DNA of 64,000 bases from Saprospiraceae bacterium (GCA_016715105.1 JADKBO010000018.1:83785-147784), one strand, 5' to 3'. Numbered from the stretch's first letter, positions 18,071 through 28,368 are shown. Translations and numbers: made by a program. The notes: a model not told the origin generated them from the letters alone.

Positions 18071-18940
18071 TTAGTTACCCAAGTAGTTTTTGAGCAATTT
18101 ACTTTTACTAGCAGATCTCAATTTGTTGATTGCTTTGTCTTTGATTTGTCTTACTCTTTCACGAGTCAAGCCAAATTTATCGCCAATATCTTCTAGAGAC
18201 ATGGGATGTTCGATACCTATACCAAAATACAATTTGATTACATCACATTGTCTATCGGTTAAGGTTGATAAAGAGCGCTCTATTTCTGTACGAAGACTTT
18301 CGATGTATTCTAGACCTTTGTCTGTATCAGGTGTACTGTTATTTTCCAATACATCCAAAAGTGAATTGTCTTCACCTTCTGCAAAAGGAGCATCCATAGA
18401 TACGTGTCTTGCAGCAACTCCCAATGTTGTTTCTACCTCTTCAGATGGTATTTCCAACAATTCAGCCAATTCCTCTGCTGAAGGTTCTCTTTCAAACTCT
18501 TGTTCAAGTTCTGAAAAAGCCCTATTTATTTTGTTTAGAGATCCAACTTTGTTGAGTGGCAATCTCACAATTCTTGACTGTTCTGCCAAAGCTTGTAGAA
18601 TAGATTGTCTGATCCACCATACCGCATAGGAAATGAATTTGAAACCACGAGTTTCATCAAATCTTTGTGCTGCTTTGATCAAACCCAAGTTACCTTCATT
18701 GATCAAATCTGATAAGGAGAGACCTTGATTTTGATACTGTTTTGCAACGGAAACCACAAATCTGAGGTTTGCTTTGGTAAGCCTTTCAAGTGCTTCTTGA
18801 TCACCTTCTTTGATTCTCTTTGCGAGATCTACCTCCTCTTCAGGGGTAAGAAGATCCACTTTTCCAATTTCTTGTAGGTATTTTTCAAGTGATTGACTCT
18901 CGCGGTTAGTGATAGATTTAGTGATCTTAAGTTGCCTCAT
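18071..18940 (-). CDS. rpoD: Primary RNA polymerase sigma factor (RpoD/SigA, Bacteroidota short form)
   Basis: This 289-residue sigma-70 factor lacks region 1.1. Region 1.2 starts at the N-terminus (SLEKYLQEIGKVDLLTPEEE). Region 2 includes the core-binding and -10-recognition stretch (DLINEGNLGLIKAAQRFDE, then FISYAVWWIRQSI). Region 3 follows, and region 4.2 carries the helix-turn-helix SLEDIGDKFGLTRERVRQI near the C-terminus. This short architecture is the Bacteroidota housekeeping sigma that reads TAnnTTTG -7 promoters, consistent with the promoter boxes found throughout this window. A TAATTTTG box lies on the same strand 36-43 nt upstream. It is divergent from the START-like gene. Confidence 0.95.
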   Translation of the reverse strand: MRQLKITKSITNRESQSLEKYLQEIGKVDLLTPEEEVDLAKRIKEGDQEALERLTKANLRFVVSVAKQYQNQGLSLSDLINEGNLGLIKAAQRFDETRGFKFISYAVWWIRQSILQALAEQSRIVRLPLNKVGSLNKINRAFSELEQEFEREPSAEELAELLEIPSEEVETTLGVAARHVSMDAPFAEGEDNSLLDVLENNSTPDTDKGLEYIESLRTEIERSLSTLTDRQCDVIKLYFGIGIEHPMSLEDIGDKFGLTRERVRQIKDKAINKLRSASKSKLLKNYLGN

Positions 18941-18975
18941 GAATCTCTTTTAGTTATTTATTTTAAAAAATCGTG

Positions 18976-19010
18976 CAAAATTACAAAATAATTGTCTTAC
19001 TATGCACAAA
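18976..19010 (-). promoter_or_regulatory. Promoter of rpoD (TTTG-N23-TAATTTTG)
   Basis: On the minus strand a TTTG (19007-19010) precedes TAATTTTG followed by C (18976-18983). The -7 box is an exact match, but the 23-nt spacing is longer than the canonical 19. Confidence 0.5.
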
Positions 19011-19194
19011 ATTGTCTGTTTTCGAAATATTTCTTATTTGGAGTACTTATAAACATGTCTATTAATTTATTTTCCTTAAAAAAAGTTCAATTATTTTGAT
19101 AAATGGAAAATTTATTTTTTATTTGACCGAAATTGTAAATATGAAAGGTCTTATTTACAGATTATCAACGAATTACACAAAACATTTAATCTAA

Positions 19195-19575
19195 ATGCGT
19201 AGAGAAAAGATTGATTTAGAATTCATATTTAAGGCTTCACCAGCCATCGTGTATCAATTTCTCACGCAACCAGCTTGTTTAGTCCGTTGGTTCTGTGATG
19301 CAGTAGATATTAATAGTGAAGTATATACTTTTTCGTGGAACGGAGCAGCGGAAGATGCTGAGATGGTTGATGACATTGAAGAGGAGCGCATAAGGTTTAA
19401 ATGGTTAGATGCGGATGACGAAGATGAGTATCTAGAATTCAGAATGTATAAATCTGATGTTACCTATGAAACCATACTGGAAGTGACAGATTTTTGTGAT
19501 GCCGATGACGTGCCTTCTACCAAAGATTTATGGCGCAGCCAAATTGAACAGCTCAAAACTGAATGCGGCGGGTAA
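19195..19575 (+). CDS. START-like (Bet v1/AHSA1-type fold) domain protein
   Basis: This 126-residue cytosolic protein fits the START-like family common in Bacteroidota. The N-terminal strand and helix (IDLEFIFKASPAIVYQFLTQP) are followed by LVRWFCDAVD and then alternating acidic beta strands ending in a long C-terminal helix (KDLWRSQIEQLKTEC). The hydrophobic cavity of such folds binds lipids or other small ligands, but no ligand is known for this clade. It is very acidic. The START codon ATG at 19195 fits the conserved N-terminus. It lies 16 nt ahead of the M43 protease gene and may share its transcript, though a functional link is not evident. Confidence 0.78.
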   Translation: MRREKIDLEFIFKASPAIVYQFLTQPACLVRWFCDAVDINSEVYTFSWNGAAEDAEMVDDIEEERIRFKWLDADDEDEYLEFRMYKSDVTYETILEVTDFCDADDVPSTKDLWRSQIEQLKTECGG

Positions 19576-19591
19576 CTTTTAAATTTAAAGC

Positions 19592-21154
19592 TTGAGTGTT
19601 CTTAGGAGTTTGCTTGGAAAAAAGATATATTTCACTTTATGTCTTTTTTCTTTATTTGGTGAAAATCTAACCAGTCAGCGCAATTGTGCGACGATGGAAG
19701 TCTTGTCAAAAAATTTACAAGAAAACCCTAGGCTAAGCAAAATCAAAGAAAAGATTGACCAACAGACGCAAAGATCTATCAGAGTGTCCAATAGTAAAAG
19801 ATCTTTTCAAGGTGTTATCACAATTCCAGTTGTGGTACACGTGGTGTATAAAGACAGCATTCAGAACATTTCTAATGCTCAAATTTTGAGTCAAATTGAC
19901 GTATTAAACGAAGACTTCAGAAGATTGAATGATGATGCTGATAATTTATGGCCTCAAGCTGATGACATAGAAATTGAGTTTTGCTTAGCAACTTTAGGTC
20001 CAAATGGTGAATCTACTTTAGGTTTTACCAAGACACTTACCAATAGAGTCAGCTTTTCCACTACTGACAGGGTTAAATCCAATTCGACAGGAGGAAAGAC
20101 AGGATGGCCCAGTGATCAATATTTAAATATTTGGGTGTGCAACTTGAGCGGTACTACTTTGGGTTACGCTCAATTTCCTGGTGGCGGTTTACCAGCAACT
20201 GATGGCGTAGTCATAGATTATCAATATTTTGGGACGACAGGAACCGTACAAAGTCCATTTGACTTAGGAAGGACTACTACCCATGAAGTAGGACATTGGC
20301 TCAATTTGAGACACATATGGGGCGACGGAGATTGCGACTTTGATGACTTCATCACGGATACACCATTAGCCGACGAGGAAAACTATTTTTGTGATGTGGG
20401 ACATGTATCTTGTGGGAATGTAAATATGGTTCAAAACTATATGGATTATTCTGACGATGTGTGTATGAATTTATTCACCAATGGTCAAAAGAAATGGATG
20501 CGCGCCTTATTTGAAGTTGGGGGATATCGCCAAAATTTACTTTACTCCAATGGCTGTGGAAATCCTGAAAGCATCACCTGCAATGACGGAATACAAAATG
20601 GAAACGAACTCGGCATAGATTGCGGTGGAAATGCTTGCCAACCATGTACCAATTGCAAAACTTTTTCTGTCACCATTCACATGGATGATTATCCGGAAGA
20701 AACATATTGGAATGTTGTCAATGAGAACGATGAGATCGTGATGATGGGTGGAAGATATGGAAGTCCTCTTGCTGGTGACAGCAGTGTTGTGAAAAGCTGT
20801 TTACCTTATGGTATTTATACTTTTCACATTTTTGATGACTATGACGATGGCTTATGCTGTGGAGGAGGTATTGGTGATTATCAAATTGGTGTTAAAGATG
20901 GATTCTATTCTGATGGAGGTGGGGTCTTTACAACTACTGAATCTAAGACATTTTTGGTAACCAATACATTTACATTCATTGGCCCAGGCCAAAATTATGA
21001 GGATCCAAACAATTGGTTTTACAATTTAAAGCCTACTCTTAATAGCGTCAATCTAAAAATATTCAACAGTGATTGTGTCATCCCACTTGCTCCAGTGCAA
21101 ATTCTGAAGGGTACAGTACAAATCAACCCAGGAGTTGACTTAAGGTTTGAATAA
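19592..21154 (+). CDS. Secreted pappalysin-like (M43) zinc metalloprotease
   Basis: This exported protease has about 520 residues. A short signal peptide (KKIYFTLCLFSLFG region) is followed by a propeptide and then the catalytic domain with THEVGHWLNLRHIWGD, the HExxHxxGxxH-type metzincin zinc site (~residues 230-243). The Met-turn region is probably VQNYMDYSDD. After it come a Cys-rich CNDGIQNGNELGIDCGG element and a ~100-residue domain (YTFHIFDDYDDGLCCGGG) often seen in secreted Bacteroidota proteins. There is no recognisable T9SS sorting domain; the C-terminus stops in a short beta segment. The start is uncertain: no ATG precedes the signal peptide, so TTG at 19592 or TTG at 19610 are candidates. 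Confidence 0.85.
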   Translation: MSVLRSLLGKKIYFTLCLFSLFGENLTSQRNCATMEVLSKNLQENPRLSKIKEKIDQQTQRSIRVSNSKRSFQGVITIPVVVHVVYKDSIQNISNAQILSQIDVLNEDFRRLNDDADNLWPQADDIEIEFCLATLGPNGESTLGFTKTLTNRVSFSTTDRVKSNSTGGKTGWPSDQYLNIWVCNLSGTTLGYAQFPGGGLPATDGVVIDYQYFGTTGTVQSPFDLGRTTTHEVGHWLNLRHIWGDGDCDFDDFITDTPLADEENYFCDVGHVSCGNVNMVQNYMDYSDDVCMNLFTNGQKKWMRALFEVGGYRQNLLYSNGCGNPESITCNDGIQNGNELGIDCGGNACQPCTNCKTFSVTIHMDDYPEETYWNVVNENDEIVMMGGRYGSPLAGDSSVVKSCLPYGIYTFHIFDDYDDGLCCGGGIGDYQIGVKDGFYSDGGGVFTTTESKTFLVTNTFTFIGPGQNYEDPNNWFYNLKPTLNSVNLKIFNSDCVIPLAPVQILKGTVQINPGVDLRFE

Positions 21155-21169
21155 AAAGTGCTTAGGATT

Positions 21170-22525
21170 TTACCTTTTTTTCTTTTTATTGTTTGCGAAT
21201 TTATCGCCCCTAGTTTTTGGCTTTTTGTATTTAACAGCAATTTCCCTGCGATAAGAGCCACCTAAATTTACCTTTTTGTTTTTATCCTTTTTTTCATGAT
21301 AGCTCTCCCCTCTTTCACCGCTTCTGGCAACTCTTGCACTGTTTCCGCCATGTAATGGTTTTCTTTTTTCATCCGGAGTAAGTTCACTGGTAATTTCAAC
21401 ACCTTCTGGGATTGGAAATGTTGGAATTTCATAGTTCATCAATATTTCGATGGCAAGTTTTGATATTTCTTCCTGATATGTATACAATAGGATCGCATTT
21501 CCTTCATTCGTAGCCCTACCTGTTCGACCAATACGGTGCATATAGTTTTCGGGATATATAGGAGTATCAAAGTTTATAACGTGGGTTATTTTGTCCAGAT
21601 CCAATCCTCTAGCCATGACATCGGTGCTGATCAAAATTCTATTTATCCCTTCATCAAACTGCCGCACTGTTCTAAATCTATAATTTTGGGGTTTATTGGA
21701 ATGTATGACTCCCATTTCTTCTCCAAAACGGGGTGAAAGTGTGTCAAAAAGCAAATCTGCAGTCTTTTTACTTGGTGTGAATACTAATACCTTAGCAAAA
21801 GTAGCTTTATCTTCAAAGAAATGAGACAACAAATTGGCCTTGGTGTAGAAGTTGGGTACGGGGTATGCAGTTTGCTTTATATTTTCCAATGGTGTGCCGC
21901 TTACAGCAATGGATATTTTTACTGGATCGACAAAGAAAGAGTCAATCAATTCATCCACTTCTTCAGTCATTGTAGCGGAGAACATAATATTCTGCCTCCT
22001 ATCAGGTAAGAGTTCAAAAATATTGGTGAGTTGAAACCTAAATCCCAAATCCAGCATTACATCCACTTCATCTATTACGAGTTTTGAAACCCCTTTTAGC
22101 TGAAGAGCCCTTGTTAACGCCAAATCATATAACCGACCAGGAGTTGCAACCAATACGTCAACACCTTCAGAAAGTGATAATTTTTGGGTATTTATATTAG
22201 TTCCGCCAAAAACTCCTATTACCCTTAAATTCATATGTTTGGCGAAAATTTCCACTTGTTCAACGACCTGTGTGACCAGTTCTCTAGTGGGCACAAGGAT
22301 CAACACGCGAGGATTTAATTGGTCGGCATACTTCAAATCTTGCAAAACTGGCAACAAATATGCAAGCGTTTTTCCTGTGCCTGTTTGTGCAATACCTACA
22401 ATGTTTTTTCCGGATCTAATGATTGGAAAAGTTTGCTCTTGAATAGGTGTTGGATGCGTAAAAGTAGTCTCTTCTATACCTTTTTGAAGTCCTTTATTGA
22501 GATTTAAGTCATTAAAAGTGGTCAT
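21170..22525 (-). CDS. DEAD-box ATP-dependent RNA helicase (RhlE-like) with DEVD motif II
   Basis: This 451-residue helicase has the Q motif (FTHPTPIQEQ), motif I AQTGTGKT (~46-53), PTREL (~79-83), TPGRL (128-132), motif III SAT and motif VI HRIGRTGR. Motif II reads DEVD (residues 152-155) instead of DEAD; Asp-Glu are kept, so ATP hydrolysis is probably intact. The C-terminal ~70 residues are a basic, disordered RNA-binding tail ending in NNKKKKR. RhlE-type proteins remodel RNA in ribosome assembly, decay or cold adaptation. It converges on the M43 gene with a 15-nt gap. Confidence 0.93.
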   Translation of the reverse strand: MTTFNDLNLNKGLQKGIEETTFTHPTPIQEQTFPIIRSGKNIVGIAQTGTGKTLAYLLPVLQDLKYADQLNPRVLILVPTRELVTQVVEQVEIFAKHMNLRVIGVFGGTNINTQKLSLSEGVDVLVATPGRLYDLALTRALQLKGVSKLVIDEVDVMLDLGFRFQLTNIFELLPDRRQNIMFSATMTEEVDELIDSFFVDPVKISIAVSGTPLENIKQTAYPVPNFYTKANLLSHFFEDKATFAKVLVFTPSKKTADLLFDTLSPRFGEEMGVIHSNKPQNYRFRTVRQFDEGINRILISTDVMARGLDLDKITHVINFDTPIYPENYMHRIGRTGRATNEGNAILLYTYQEEISKLAIEILMNYEIPTFPIPEGVEITSELTPDEKRKPLHGGNSARVARSGERGESYHEKKDKNKKVNLGGSYRREIAVKYKKPKTRGDKFANNKKKKR

Positions 22526-22997
22526 TATATCTTTTTGAAGGAACTACAAAACTGAGCTTTATTGATCCTATGAAAACTAAATTAAGGCTCAAAGATACGA
22601 TTCAAAAAGACTAATCCAACTAATTCTAAGAGGACTCCTTGAATGGGATTTACATTTTTATTGTTTTTAATTGAAATAGAAATATGTTAAAATTTTGCTC
22701 AAAAACAATTATTTATTGATCAAAAATTTGAGCCAAGAAACGATATTACATATAATGAATTACTACTAATACTGTAATATATGTTTATTGATTTTCAAAT
22801 GATTAGATTAAAATTTATAGGAATAAAATAAGGAATGAAATTTCTTTGTGTTATTATTTTATCATAGTTGATACAAGAATAATTGTATATTATATAATAT
22901 TATAACCATATTTAATGTGGATTATAATGAATATATTGCAATTAAATAATTTAAATGAAATATTAAAATGGTATAATAAATTTAAAAGTAATTAGAA
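22526..22997. other. 472-nt very AT-rich intergenic region
   Basis: This is the divergent spacer between the helicase and the GEVED protein. It is dominated by A/T tracts and TATA/ATTA repeats from ~22680 onward. I see no ORF, terminator, tRNA or consensus TAnnTTTG box placed for the downstream gene. Confidence 0.5.
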
Positions 22998-25476
22998 ATG
23001 AAAGATTTAAACACGCAACCAGCTTATTTTATTTTAAATTTTAAAAGTGATATCAGATACTTTAAAAGCAAAATTAAATTTAGTAAATTAATTACGTATG
23101 TTATTATTACTACCTTTTTGAGTATTAGTATTAAAAATGAAGTTGTGGCACAAAATGGTTGCTTGACCTGTGCCAGTTTAGCAACTTATCCACAATTAGC
23201 AAGTGTTAATACCAATGATGGTGCCTTGACTGAATTGATTTTGGGTAGTTTATTGGGAACATCCGTAAATCTTACAGCATTAAATTGGCAAGGTTTAGCT
23301 CAGGGTGATGTTGCTGTGTTGGAAATGCTTGAAATTTTGCAAGCCCAATTGGGTCTATCTTCCCCTGAGGCTGTACTCAACGCAAATTTGACACTTGCAC
23401 AAATTTTAAACGCTGCTGCAACCGCGGCATCAAACTCAGGAACTGCTGCAGCTTTAAATGCTTTTGCTGTTAGTGTACCATCAGGTACAGTGCAACTAGC
23501 TGACATATTATCAGCTAATCTGATCAATGGATCTCTTGCAGATTTTGATATCAATGCTTTCACACTAGTCACTGGATTGGTGCAATTGTACAATTACGAA
23601 AATGTAGCCACTACACCAACTCCAATTGCAGCAAATATTCCATTGGTGGGTAATGTTACAGTCTATGCACAAGTGGTAGAACCACCACACTTTGGCTGTA
23701 TAAATGAGGGAGAATGGCTTTTTTAGTGCCGGAGTCAGGTTATTATTACAAGTGTCTTTATTGAATCAATCGGCCATTCAAACCAACATAAATATTTTAA
23801 ATGTTGCCAGTGTAAATTCTTCCACAACATTGACAAATGTTTCAATATACATAGATGTGGCAAGAGGTGATGTAAGCGTAGACGAGGTTAACTCTTCAGG
23901 AAACACAGTTGATTTGTCAGTACAACCAGGCCTTGCCAGAGCTGCCATTGGAACGATCCCAATTAATAATTTTTTCAATAGAGCTCAGGATCCATTTGCG
24001 TCGTTGGATTTTGCAACCATTGGAAATATAAATGTGGATGTAGATTTTCTCCTTTTACCGGATGTCAACGTAAATCTAGGACTCCAAGTTAAAGGATTGG
24101 GTGATGCAAGTCCGGGAGTTTTAGCTATTACTCGGGGAGTTCCATTTGGTCCAGAGACCATAGGTTCTAGTTCTACAGTCATATCAACGTTGTTGAATGA
24201 TTTGACTGCAAATAGCACTTATCAATTGACTCCCAACAGTTTGGGGGCAGTAATATTGAATCCATTGATCGTGGCTTTGAAAAATTCGGTCGGTACCGTA
24301 TTATTTGCTAATAATACAGGTATTGTGTACAATATCTTGGCCAATGTTGCTGATCCACTTTTGAATGCAACGGGAATTGGTATCGGCCAAGTAATTATTG
24401 GATCTGCTGGTATAGCGGAAGTGTGTTTTGATTTCGACGATACACCAAATATTTATAATACTTTAATGTCTTCTGGAGGTCCTTTTCACCAAATAACTCC
24501 TAACCTGTACTTGGGTACACAGATGCCAAATGCAGATGCTGATGGAATGCCTGGAGTAATGGGACAACCTGCTGACAATGATGGCCCTGATGATGGTTTA
24601 GTTGCATCTTATGGAGTGGTATCGGGTAATAACTATTCACTTACTGTTGTAGCAACCAACAATACTGGTATGGATGCGTTATTGGTTGCTTGGATTGATT
24701 TTGATGGAAATGGGTCTTTTGAAGCTAATGAAAGTAGCCAAGTCATAGTTGGCCAAGGAACCAATCAATCTATACCATTGAGCTGGATAATAGCGGACAC
24801 GGTTGTGGCTTCATCTTATATAAGGGCGAGGATTTCAACAGACCCAGTTTTTGTTAATAACCCTAGTACTGTTGGTTTTTGTACTGATGGAGAAGTGGAA
24901 GGTGAACTGATTACGTTTGCTATCTTACCCGTTACCTTATTAAAATTTGATGGGCAAAAATTACCAGACCATAACATGCTGACATGGATCGTGGAGAATG
25001 AAGAGAACTTTTATGGTTTTCAAATAGAAAGGTCAAAAGATGCTGCTATTTTTACTAGTGTTGGTTTCATACCATCTTCTAAAAATCAAAGATCAGGCCG
25101 TAAGATTTATACATTCACGGATGCAGATGGAAGCCAATCAAACTATTATTACCGCTTGAAAATGGTTGACTTAGACGAAAAATTTACCTATTCCAAAATC
25201 ATTTACTTGGATGGTAGTAAAGCAACAGGTTTTGATTTTTATCCCAATCCTGCTAGTAACCAGGTGAGAATCGATATTAATGGCACTGATCAAAAAGATG
25301 TGCTCGTGGAAATTTTTGATTTTAGCGGGAAAATGGTTCTTAGAAATAAATTTACAAACTTCGATGACAATTTGATTGATCTAGACATTGATCTTTTGAA
25401 TCAAGGAATGTATATCCTAAGTATTACTCATGGAACGTCACAAGCCATTCATAAAAAATTATTGATACAGAAATAA
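22998..25476 (+). CDS. T9SS-secreted GEVED-domain surface protein, interrupted by a single-base frameshift at 23719-23724
   Basis: Two frames join into ~825 residues if one T is removed from the T6 run at 23719-23724, giving ...NEGEWLFSAGVRLLLQ. A signal peptide with a long charged n-region ends near residue 51 (VVAQNG). Residues ~55-450 are Ala/Leu-rich helices followed by beta-rich segments. This part resembles the ectodomain of proteobacterial TadG-type pilus proteins, a tentative likeness. Residues ~500-640 hold a GEVED domain (WIDFDGNGSFEANESSQVIV, then the signature DGEVEG). The C-terminal ~80 residues are a T9SS type A sorting domain (FYPNPASNQVRID, then GMYILSI and LLIQK). The protein is therefore probably secreted or surface-anchored. 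The role is unknown. Confidence 0.8.
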
Positions 25477-25607
25477 TGGATTTCAACTTTTATAGGTGAT
25501 AGTGGTTTCAGTACGTAAAAATATTGTTTCAGTAATCTTTTAGTATTCTTCTATTAGTTTTTTAGCAACTTTAGTGAAAGTTACTCACTATCAACAAATT
25601 AGAAAAA

Positions 25608-28160
25608 ATGAAGAAATCTTTACTGTCACAAATTTTTATAATAACCATTATCACCTATTCTTGTATTCTGGATGCACAGACTTTTTTTACGGCGACGTTG
25701 ACGGCAGATCAGGAAAACCCAAGTGTTGTTAGCACAGCAAAAGGCACAGGGGTGTTTTTACTAACTGACCAAGGTTTAAAATTCAATATCACTGTTGATG
25801 GTCTGAATATCACAAATGCTCATTTTCATAGCGGCAAAACTGGTCTTAATGGTGGTGTTGTAAGAGGGATACTTCCTGAATTTAAGGGAAGTACAGCAAA
25901 CGGAATCTGGACAAGTACAGATAGCCAGCCATTGACCACTGAATTAATTTCTGAATTACTTGCAGGAAATTTATACGTAAATATTCATACAGCAGCTAAT
26001 GGGGGTGGAGAAATAAGAGGACAAGTATTATTGAGTTCGGGAACTAGTTTCACTGCCAATTTAAATGGTGACCAGGAAAATCCAGCTATTGTGACTTCAG
26101 CAAAAGGTACAGGAACATTCACTTTGACCGATGAAGGCTTACTTTTTGCAGTTTCTGTTGAGGGAACAGGTATAGCGAATGCTCATTTCCATAGTGGTAA
26201 AATAGGAGCAAACGGCGGAGTAGTAAGAGGTATACTTCCTGAATTTAAGGGTGGTACTGCAGTTGGCATTTGGAAGAAAACCGATTCTCAACCTTTGACA
26301 GCCGAGCTCATTAAATCTTTATTGCTAGGAGATCTTTATGTAAATGTGCACTCTTCCACTAATCCGGGAGGAGAAATAAGAGGTCAAGTTAATCTAAATT
26401 CTGGAATGGCTTTTTCAGCAGATATAAATGGTGAGCAATCGGTTCCCTCAGTAGCTTCAACTGCTAAAGGCACTGCTTCTTTTACACTTACCGATGCTGG
26501 ACTTATTTATAATATTACATTGACTGGCTTGAAACCTACGAACGCTCATTTTCACAAAGGAGCAGCAGGAGCAAATGGAGGAGTAGTAAGAGGATTATTT
26601 TCAGAAATGGTTGGTAATTCAATTCGAGGAGTATGGACATCTAATGATGCACAACCTTTAACCAAAGAATTGATTGCTGATTTATTGAAAGGAAATTTAT
26701 ATGTAAACTTCCACACACCAGCTTTCCCGGGTGGAGAAATAAGAGGACAGGTGTTACCAAATTCAGGAACCAGTCTATTTGCAAAAATAAATGGTGAGCA
26801 GTCAAATCCCTCAGTTGTGTCGATCGGCGGTGGTACTGCTTATTTCATATTGACAGATACTGGCTTGATTTATAACATAACCGTTGACAGTATTGACATC
26901 ACTAATGCTCATTTTCATAAAGGGGGCATTGGCGCAAATGGTGGCGTAGTGAGGGGATTGTTTGCTGAGTTTAATGGCAATCATGTTTCTGGAATCTGGA
27001 AAAGTACTGATACACAACCTTTAACTGCTGATTTAGTGAAGGATTTATTGTTAGGTAATATTTATGTAAACTTCCACACAGCTGCTAATCCTGGAGGGGA
27101 AATAAGAGGGCAAGTGTTATTGAGTTCAGGTACGGGATTAAATGCATACTTAAACGGAGCACAATCCAACCCTGCAATTACCACAAATGCCAGAGGAACT
27201 GCTTCATTTACGTTGACTCCGGCAGGCTTGATATATGCCATAACACTAGACAGTTTGGAAATAACCAACGCCCATTTTCATAAGGGGGGAATAGGAGCAA
27301 ATGGTGGAGTTGTAAGAGGATTATTTTCTGAATTTACTGGTAAATCTGTAAGTGGGATTTGGACGAGTACAGATACACAACCTTTGACTCCTGAATTGGT
27401 GAAAGACTTGCTTTCAGGTAATATTTACGTGAATATTCATACTGCAGCAAATCCCGGTGGAGAAATAAGAGGCCAGGTTTTATTGAATGAAGGAATTGGT
27501 TTTTCTGCTAAAATAGAAGGCCAACAAGAAGTACCTTCAGTAACTACTAATGCTTCAGGAACAGGTGCATTCTCATTGACAAATGCCGGTTTAATTTTTA
27601 ATACAACTTTAAATGGACTGACCATTGCAAATGCTCATTTTCATAATGCAGCTTATGGTGCTAATGGTCCTGTGGTAAGAGGTATCTTACCAGAATTCAT
27701 AGGAACAACGGCATCAGGGCTTTGGGCTTCCAATGATGCACAACCATTGACAAATGCAATGCGAGCTGAGTTGATATTGGGAAATATCTATATCAACGCA
27801 CACACTGCTGGAAATCCGGGAGGAGAAGTCAGGGGGCAGTTGAGTGATATTGAATTGGTCACTGGAGTGGATGATTTCAATTTTGGAAATAACAATAGCA
27901 AAAATCTTCTATATCAAAATGCACCAAATCCATTTGGTGGATATACCGATATATCTTTTGAAATTAATAAGTCAGGACATACCAATCTGAGTGTATATGA
28001 TTTGTTGGGAAATAAGATAACCACTATTTTGAACGAGCGACTGGATGTTGGTTCATATAAAGTCTCTCTTGACGCCAATTCTTTGCCTTCCGGAATGTAT
28101 ATTTATAAACTTGAGGCCAATGGTAAAAGTGAATCATTGAGAATGATTCTTCAGAAATAA
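25608..28160 (+). CDS. T9SS-secreted protein with six tandem CHRD domains
   Basis: This is an 850-residue exported protein. A signal peptide (residues 1-24) is followed by six consecutive CHRD domains of about 121 residues. They start near residues 27, 147, 268, 389, 511 and 632, each containing Q-x-x-P near its start, NAHFH near its middle and a G-G-E-(I/V)-R-G-Q end. The DNA shows the matching ~364-nt period. CHRD is the chordin-derived beta-sandwich domain, of unknown bacterial function, with a conserved HFH that may bind metal. The C-terminal ~80 residues are a T9SS type A sorting domain (LYQNAPNPFGGYTDISFEI, then GMYIYKL and RMILQK). A strong terminator follows. Confidence 0.93.
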   Translation: MKKSLLSQIFIITIITYSCILDAQTFFTATLTADQENPSVVSTAKGTGVFLLTDQGLKFNITVDGLNITNAHFHSGKTGLNGGVVRGILPEFKGSTANGIWTSTDSQPLTTELISELLAGNLYVNIHTAANGGGEIRGQVLLSSGTSFTANLNGDQENPAIVTSAKGTGTFTLTDEGLLFAVSVEGTGIANAHFHSGKIGANGGVVRGILPEFKGGTAVGIWKKTDSQPLTAELIKSLLLGDLYVNVHSSTNPGGEIRGQVNLNSGMAFSADINGEQSVPSVASTAKGTASFTLTDAGLIYNITLTGLKPTNAHFHKGAAGANGGVVRGLFSEMVGNSIRGVWTSNDAQPLTKELIADLLKGNLYVNFHTPAFPGGEIRGQVLPNSGTSLFAKINGEQSNPSVVSIGGGTAYFILTDTGLIYNITVDSIDITNAHFHKGGIGANGGVVRGLFAEFNGNHVSGIWKSTDTQPLTADLVKDLLLGNIYVNFHTAANPGGEIRGQVLLSSGTGLNAYLNGAQSNPAITTNARGTASFTLTPAGLIYAITLDSLEITNAHFHKGGIGANGGVVRGLFSEFTGKSVSGIWTSTDTQPLTPELVKDLLSGNIYVNIHTAANPGGEIRGQVLLNEGIGFSAKIEGQQEVPSVTTNASGTGAFSLTNAGLIFNTTLNGLTIANAHFHNAAYGANGPVVRGILPEFIGTTASGLWASNDAQPLTNAMRAELILGNIYINAHTAGNPGGEVRGQLSDIELVTGVDDFNFGNNNSKNLLYQNAPNPFGGYTDISFEINKSGHTNLSVYDLLGNKITTILNERLDVGSYKVSLDANSLPSGMYIYKLEANGKSESLRMILQK

Positions 28161-28248
28161 ATAAATTTTATGCTTTTATATTTTTTTTGCTGTGAAAAAT
28201 TATAAAATGTAAAAATTAAAATAAAATTGTACCAGATGTTTATGATGC

Positions 28249-28284
28249 GATGCTTCTCAATCATTTTGAGAAGCATCATTTTTT
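28249..28284 (+). terminator. Intrinsic terminator of the CHRD gene
   Basis: GATGCTTCTCAA (28249-28260) pairs perfectly with TTGAGAAGCATC (28266-28277), a 12-bp stem with a 5-nt loop, followed by ATTTTTT. Confidence 0.88.
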
Positions 28285-28331
28285 ATATACCATCTTGACA
28301 AATAAAATAGCCGTTCCTGCATTAAAATATC

Positions 28332-28339
28332 TAAGTTTG
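28332..28339 (+). promoter_or_regulatory. -7 promoter box for the second DEAD-box helicase
   Basis: TAAGTTTG followed by C matches TAnnTTTG(C) and lies 29 nt before the ATG at 28369. No -33 box at canonical spacing. Confidence 0.5.
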
Positions 28340-28368
28340 CACTTTTCTTATTTATTTGATATTAAAAG

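Noticed and set aside
25608..27860. The CHRD repeats as an assembly collapse or mobile repeat
   Set aside because: The six copies differ substantially at both DNA and protein level, as expected of ancient domain duplication.
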